In this document: piece by piece, positions 60,643 through 64,000 of the stretch
How the letters are laid out: the number at the start of each line of letters is the position of its first letter
Numbering within the stretch: the first letter of the stretch is position 1
Assembly: GCF_010726955.1 (NCBI RefSeq)
Contig: NZ_AP022603.1
Coordinates: 2,232,001-2,296,000, forward strand
Length of the DNA: 64,000 nucleotides
Source of the DNA: Mycolicibacterium fallax
GTDB lineage: Bacteria > Actinomycetota > Actinomycetes > Mycobacteriales > Mycobacteriaceae
Direction: 5' to 3'
Notes under the pieces: generated by a model
The model's input: only the letters and a program-made list of their open reading frames with translations
The model's database searches: none
Told to the model about the DNA's origin: nothing
Translations under genes and position numbers: made by a program

Positions 60643-62253
60643 ATGAGCGACGACCTGCTGCGCCATCCCGTCCACTCCGGCCACCTGCTGATCGGGGCGC
60701 TCCGGCGACACCGCGACTCCCCGGTGCTCCAGCTCGGCGAGACCACCCTGACCGGCGGCCAGATGGCCGACAAGATCAGCCAGTACGTACAGGCGCTGGA
60801 GGGGCTCGGCGCGGGTCGCGACGAGGTGTCCGGCCTGCTGTCGCTGAATCGGCCCGAGGTGCTGATGATCACCAGCGCCAGCCAGACCCAGGGCTACCGG
60901 CGGCTGGCGCTGCATCCGCTCGGTTCCCTGGACGACCACGCCTATGTCCTGATCGATTCCGGGGCGACCCGGCTGATCATCGACCCCAACCCGGCGTTCA
61001 CCGAGCGGGCGATCGGCCTGCTGGCCAAGGTGCCCCAGTTGCGCCAGGTGCTCACCATCGGGCCGGTGCCCCCGGAGCTGGCCGCCACCGGCGCCTCGGT
61101 GATCGACCTGACCGCCGAGGCCGCCAAGTACCAGCCGGGCCCGCTGGCGGCGGCCGAGCTGGCGCCGGACTATGTCAGCGGGCTGTCCTACACCGGCGGC
61201 ACCACCGGCAAGCCCAAGGGCGTCATGGTGACCGCGCAGTCCGCCATGACCATGACGACGGTTCAGCTCGCCGAGTGGGAGTGGCCGGACAACCCGCGGT
61301 TCCTGATGCTCACCCCGCTGTCGCACGCCGGCGCCGCCTACTTCCTGCCCACCCTGATCAAGGGCGGCGAGATGCACGTGATGGCGCGGTTCGATCCGGG
61401 CGAGGCGCTGCGCTACATCGAGGAGCACAAGATCACCGCGACGTTCGTGGTGCCGGCGATGCTGTACGCGCTGCTGGACCACCCGGATTCGCGCACCCGC
61501 GACCTGTCCTCGCTGCAGACCGTCTACTACGGCGCGTCGGCGATCAACCCGGTCCGGCTGGCCGAGGCGATCTCCCGGTTCGGCAAGATCTTCGCGCAGA
61601 GCTACGGCCAGTCCGAGGCGCCGATGGTGATCAGCTACCTGGGCAAGCAGGATCACGACGAGGCCCGGCTGACCTCCTGCGGGCGCCCGACGCTGTTCGC
61701 CCGCTGCGCCCTGCTCGACGCCGACGGCAACCCGGTCCCGCCCGGCGAGGTCGGCGAGGTGTGCGTGTCCGGCCCGCTGCTGGCCGACGGCTACTGGAAC
61801 CTGCCGGAGGAGACCGCCAAGACGTTCGCCGGCGGCTGGCTGCGCACCGGGGACATGGCCCGCGAGGACGCCGACGGCTTCTGGTTCATCGTCGACCGGG
61901 TCAAGGACATGATCGTGACCGGCGGATTCAACGTGTACCCCCGCGAGGTCGAGGACGTCATCGCCGAGCATCCGGCGATCGCCCAGGTCGCGGTGGTGGG
62001 CGCGCCCGATGACAAGTGGGGTGAGACGGTCACCGCGGTGGTCGTGCTGCGCGCCGACGCCGGCGCCGACGAGGCGTCGGTGGCGACGATGACCGCCGAG
62101 ATTCAGGCCGCGGTCAAGGACCGCAAGGGCTCGGTGCAGGTACCCAAGCAGGTCGTCGTCGTCGACGCGCTGCCGCTGACCGGCCTGGGCAAGCCCGACA
62201 AGAAGGCGGTGCGGGCCCGATTCTGGGAGGGCGCCGGGCGCGCCGTCGGGTGA
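60643..62253 (+). CDS. fadD8: Fatty-acid/sterol-derived acyl-CoA ligase FadD8
   Basis: A 536-residue adenylate-forming ligase. Core motifs YTGGTTGKPKG (P-loop), YYGASAIN, QSYGQSEAPM, the Asp of GWLRTGDMAREDADGFWFIVDRVKD, and the C-terminal catalytic Lys (GLGKPDKKAVR). From memory it is Rv0551c. The KstR box in its promoter places it in sterol breakdown, so despite its position beside menC and menB it is not a likely MenE. It ends 78 bp before a lipoprotein gene. Confidence 0.92.
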   Translation: MSDDLLRHPVHSGHLLIGALRRHRDSPVLQLGETTLTGGQMADKISQYVQALEGLGAGRDEVSGLLSLNRPEVLMITSASQTQGYRRLALHPLGSLDDHAYVLIDSGATRLIIDPNPAFTERAIGLLAKVPQLRQVLTIGPVPPELAATGASVIDLTAEAAKYQPGPLAAAELAPDYVSGLSYTGGTTGKPKGVMVTAQSAMTMTTVQLAEWEWPDNPRFLMLTPLSHAGAAYFLPTLIKGGEMHVMARFDPGEALRYIEEHKITATFVVPAMLYALLDHPDSRTRDLSSLQTVYYGASAINPVRLAEAISRFGKIFAQSYGQSEAPMVISYLGKQDHDEARLTSCGRPTLFARCALLDADGNPVPPGEVGEVCVSGPLLADGYWNLPEETAKTFAGGWLRTGDMAREDADGFWFIVDRVKDMIVTGGFNVYPREVEDVIAEHPAIAQVAVVGAPDDKWGETVTAVVVLRADAGADEASVATMTAEIQAAVKDRKGSVQVPKQVVVVDALPLTGLGKPDKKAVRARFWEGAGRAVG

Positions 62254-62330
62254 CCCCGGCGCGCCGGGTGGAGGGCCTCCCGCCGGCACCTACACTGACC
62301 GGAACACGGCGAGGACCAGGGCGGATTCGG

Positions 62331-63044
62331 ATGCGGCAGGTGTGGGCGACGGGCGCGGCGGCGGCCTGCCTGCTGCTGGCCGGCTGCGCCGTCACCACCT
62401 CCGGTACCGCGGTCCGGGCCGGTGACCGCGGCCCGGTGCCGGGACCGCCGGTGGCGATGGCGGAGCTGCCGAGGCTGCTGCTCGACGCGGGCACCGTCGG
62501 CACCCTGCTCGACGCGCCGGCGATGGCCGCCGCCGACTCCGCCGACCGCCTGCTCAACGACGCTCAGCACCTGGACAAACAGGACTGCCTGAGCGCCTGG
62601 TCGCCGGGTGAGCAGCCGGCCTACCGGGGCAGCGGGTTCCTGGCCGCCGCCGGACGCCTGCTGCACGACGACCGCGGCACGCCCGGGGACCGGGCGTCGG
62701 TGATCGAGTTCGTCGTCGGGTTCGCCGATGCCGGCGCCGCCCAGGAGCAGCTGGGCCGGACCACCCGGGAGTGGGGCGGCTGCGCCCGCCAGGAACTGAC
62801 CGACGCCGAGCCCGGCGCCCGGCCGGTGGTGATCGTGCTCGGCGACCTGACCCACCCCGGCGACGACGTGATCGGCATCAGCCACACCGCTCGCGGGCCC
62901 AGCGGGCGCGGCTGCCAGCGGGCCCTGGGCGCCCACCGCAACGTGGTGATCGACGCCGTGGTGTGCGGCCGCGGCGTCGACGCCGACGCCGCGGCCCGGC
63001 TGGTCGGCCGGATCGCCGAGAAGATCGACGGCGCCACCATCTGA
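62331..63044 (+). CDS. PknH-like sensor domain lipoprotein
   Basis: A 237-residue lipoprotein. Signal and lipobox LLLAGC (Cys19). The mature part has the four conserved Cys of the PknH C-terminal sensor family (in QDCLSAW, GGCARQE, RGCQRAL and VVCGRG), which form two disulfides in PknH. No kinase domain, so this is a free-standing sensor-domain lipoprotein. ATG 62331 is chosen because it gives a normal signal peptide. Ligand unknown. Confidence 0.82.
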   Translation: MRQVWATGAAAACLLLAGCAVTTSGTAVRAGDRGPVPGPPVAMAELPRLLLDAGTVGTLLDAPAMAAADSADRLLNDAQHLDKQDCLSAWSPGEQPAYRGSGFLAAAGRLLHDDRGTPGDRASVIEFVVGFADAGAAQEQLGRTTREWGGCARQELTDAEPGARPVVIVLGDLTHPGDDVIGISHTARGPSGRGCQRALGAHRNVVIDAVVCGRGVDADAAARLVGRIAEKIDGATI

Positions 63045-63098
63045 CCGGGCGCCGACGCGGTGGTGCCGGGGCGGGCCGGCGACTCTACAGTCGTTGCT

Positions 63099-64000
63099 GT
63101 GACCGAGAACCCGTTCGACCCCTCGCTGTGGCGGCCCGTCGCGGACTACGACCCGCAGTTCGCCGACCTGACCGACATCACCTATCACCGGCACGTGGTG
63201 GACGGCAGGCCGCAGCCGACGGTGCGGGTGGCCTTCGACCGGCCCGAGGTGCGCAACGCGTTTCGGCCGGGCACCGTCGACGAGCTGTACCGCGCGCTGG
63301 ACCACGCCCGGATGTCCCCGGACGTCGGGGTGGTGCTGCTGACCGGCAACGGGCCCGCGCCGAAGGACGGCGGCTGGGCGTTCTGCTCCGGCGGTGACCA
63401 GCGCATCCGGGGCCGCAGCGGCTACCAGTACGCCAGCGGCGAGACCGCCGACACCGTCGACGTGGCCCGGGCCGGCCGGCTGCACATCCTGGAGGTGCAG
63501 CGGCTGATCCGGTTCATGCCCAAGCCGGTGATCTGCCTGGTCAACGGCTGGGCGGCGGGCGGCGGGCACAGCCTGCACGTGGTGTGCGACCTGACCCTGG
63601 CCAGCCGCGAGCACGCCCGGTTCAAGCAGACCGACGCCGACGTCGGCAGCTTCGACGGCGGCTACGGCTCGGCCTACCTGGCCCGCCAGGTCGGCCAGAA
63701 GTTCGCCAGGGAGATCTTCTTCCTGGGCCGCAGCTACACCGCCGAGCAGATGCACCGGATGGGCGCGGTCAACGAGGTCGTCGACCACGCCGACCTGGAG
63801 AAGGTGGCGCTGGAGTGGGCCGAGGCGATCAACGGCAAGTCCCCGCAGGCCCAGCGGATGCTCAAGTACGCGTTCAACCTGCTCGACGACGGCCTGGTGG
63901 GCCAGCAGCTGTTCGCCGGTGAGGCGACCCGGCTGGCCTACATGACCGACGAGGCGGTCGAGGGCCGCGACGCGTTCCTGGAGAAGCGCGACCCGGACTG
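63099..64000 (+). CDS. menB: 1,4-Dihydroxy-2-naphthoyl-CoA synthase (3' end cut by the window)
   Basis: Crotonase-fold enzyme that closes the naphthoquinone ring of menaquinone. The first 300 residues are visible; the family is about 310 in mycobacteria, so only a short end is missing. The features are RPEVRNAFRPGTVDEL, FCSGGDQRIRG, GWAAGGGHSLHVVCDLT and DVGSFDGGYGS. The GTG at 63099 starts V-TENPFDPSLW. Confidence 0.96.
   Translation, partial: MTENPFDPSLWRPVADYDPQFADLTDITYHRHVVDGRPQPTVRVAFDRPEVRNAFRPGTVDELYRALDHARMSPDVGVVLLTGNGPAPKDGGWAFCSGGDQRIRGRSGYQYASGETADTVDVARAGRLHILEVQRLIRFMPKPVICLVNGWAAGGGHSLHVVCDLTLASREHARFKQTDADVGSFDGGYGSAYLARQVGQKFAREIFFLGRSYTAEQMHRMGAVNEVVDHADLEKVALEWAEAINGKSPQAQRMLKYAFNLLDDGLVGQQLFAGEATRLAYMTDEAVEGRDAFLEKRDPD

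Noticed and set aside
60643-62253. fadD8 as MenE because it lies among men genes
   Set aside because: The KstR-type box and its resemblance to FadD8 argue for sterol-linked activation; from memory MenE is encoded separately. An OSB-CoA ligase assay would settle it.

Overview
The window is high-GC, gene-dense DNA from a mycobacterium, most likely a rapid-growing Mycolicibacterium-type species. The evidence is the hadABC mycolate dehydratases, one mycolic-acid cyclopropane/methyl transferase, the MceG/Mkl ATPase, a menaquinone locus with MenJ, a mycofactocin-type SDR, an L,D-transpeptidase, a PE-PPE-domain protein and two KstR-type operators. Gene order follows, in reverse, what I remember of M. 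tuberculosis Rv0688 to Rv0548c. Several blocks of that map are absent here, and a few genes are present that I do not remember there. All M. tuberculosis comparisons are from memory.

Layout. (1) 1-4.4 kb: a truncated ferredoxin-reductase-like flavoprotein, an arginine/ornithine cassette (Lrp regulator, DDAH-like hydrolase, intact ornithine aminotransferase), and a mycofactocin-type SDR under a KstR-like box. (2) 4.5-9 kb: the str operon rpsL-rpsG-fusA-tuf. (3) 9.2-16 kb: accessory genes, namely a TetR regulator, two DUF3060 beta-solenoid exported proteins, an acyl-CoA catabolism operon (fadE8-like, PaaX-like, membrane protein, crotonase) and a membrane-anchored beta-propeller protein. (4) 16.1-25.1 kb: rpoB-rpoC and mceG. 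(5) 25.2-30.1 kb: a carotenoid oxygenase with a divergent TetR, rplJ-rplL with an L10 leader and attenuator, a ROK kinase and a 46-residue small ORF. (6) 30.2-34.3 kb: an ABC1/UbiB kinase, an alpha/beta hydrolase, a mycolate methyltransferase and a VanX-like dipeptidase. (7) 34.3-38.9 kb: tRNA-Trp-secE-nusG-rplK-rplA, then tRNA-Thr, tRNA-Met, rpmG and hadABC. (8) 39-44.7 kb: an NO-defence pair (nsrR-hmp) with a long operator dyad, a metallo-beta-lactamase-fold hydrolase, small membrane proteins, an L,D-transpeptidase, a secreted serine protease and tRNA-Tyr. (9) 44.8-50.6 kb: YajQ, an EthA-type monooxygenase, GpsA, a secreted protein, a PE-PPE-fold protein that has probably lost its nucleophile, and HtpX. 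(10) 50.7-64 kb: menaquinone and lipid genes (polyprenyl synthase, menJ, menG, mgtA, menD, bpoC-like, menC, fadD8, truncated menB) with a RecB-like nuclease embedded.

Themes. Core transcription, translation and mycolate genes alternate with redox, lipid and cell-wall genes. Many starts look leaderless, with a TANNNT box 6-7 nt before the ATG or GTG (fadE8, hadA, the polyprenyl synthase, menC, fadD8, the first DUF3060 gene). Three genes (fusA, rplA and a small membrane protein) have their 3' end, stop codon included, partly duplicated just downstream, which I have not seen described. I saw no IS element, prophage, CRISPR array or toxin-antitoxin pair. No self-evidently new multi-gene system is visible. 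The most unusual items are the gene-tail duplications, the Ser-to-Gly PE-PPE protein, the apparent CTG start of a lipoprotein, and several uncharacterised operator dyads.
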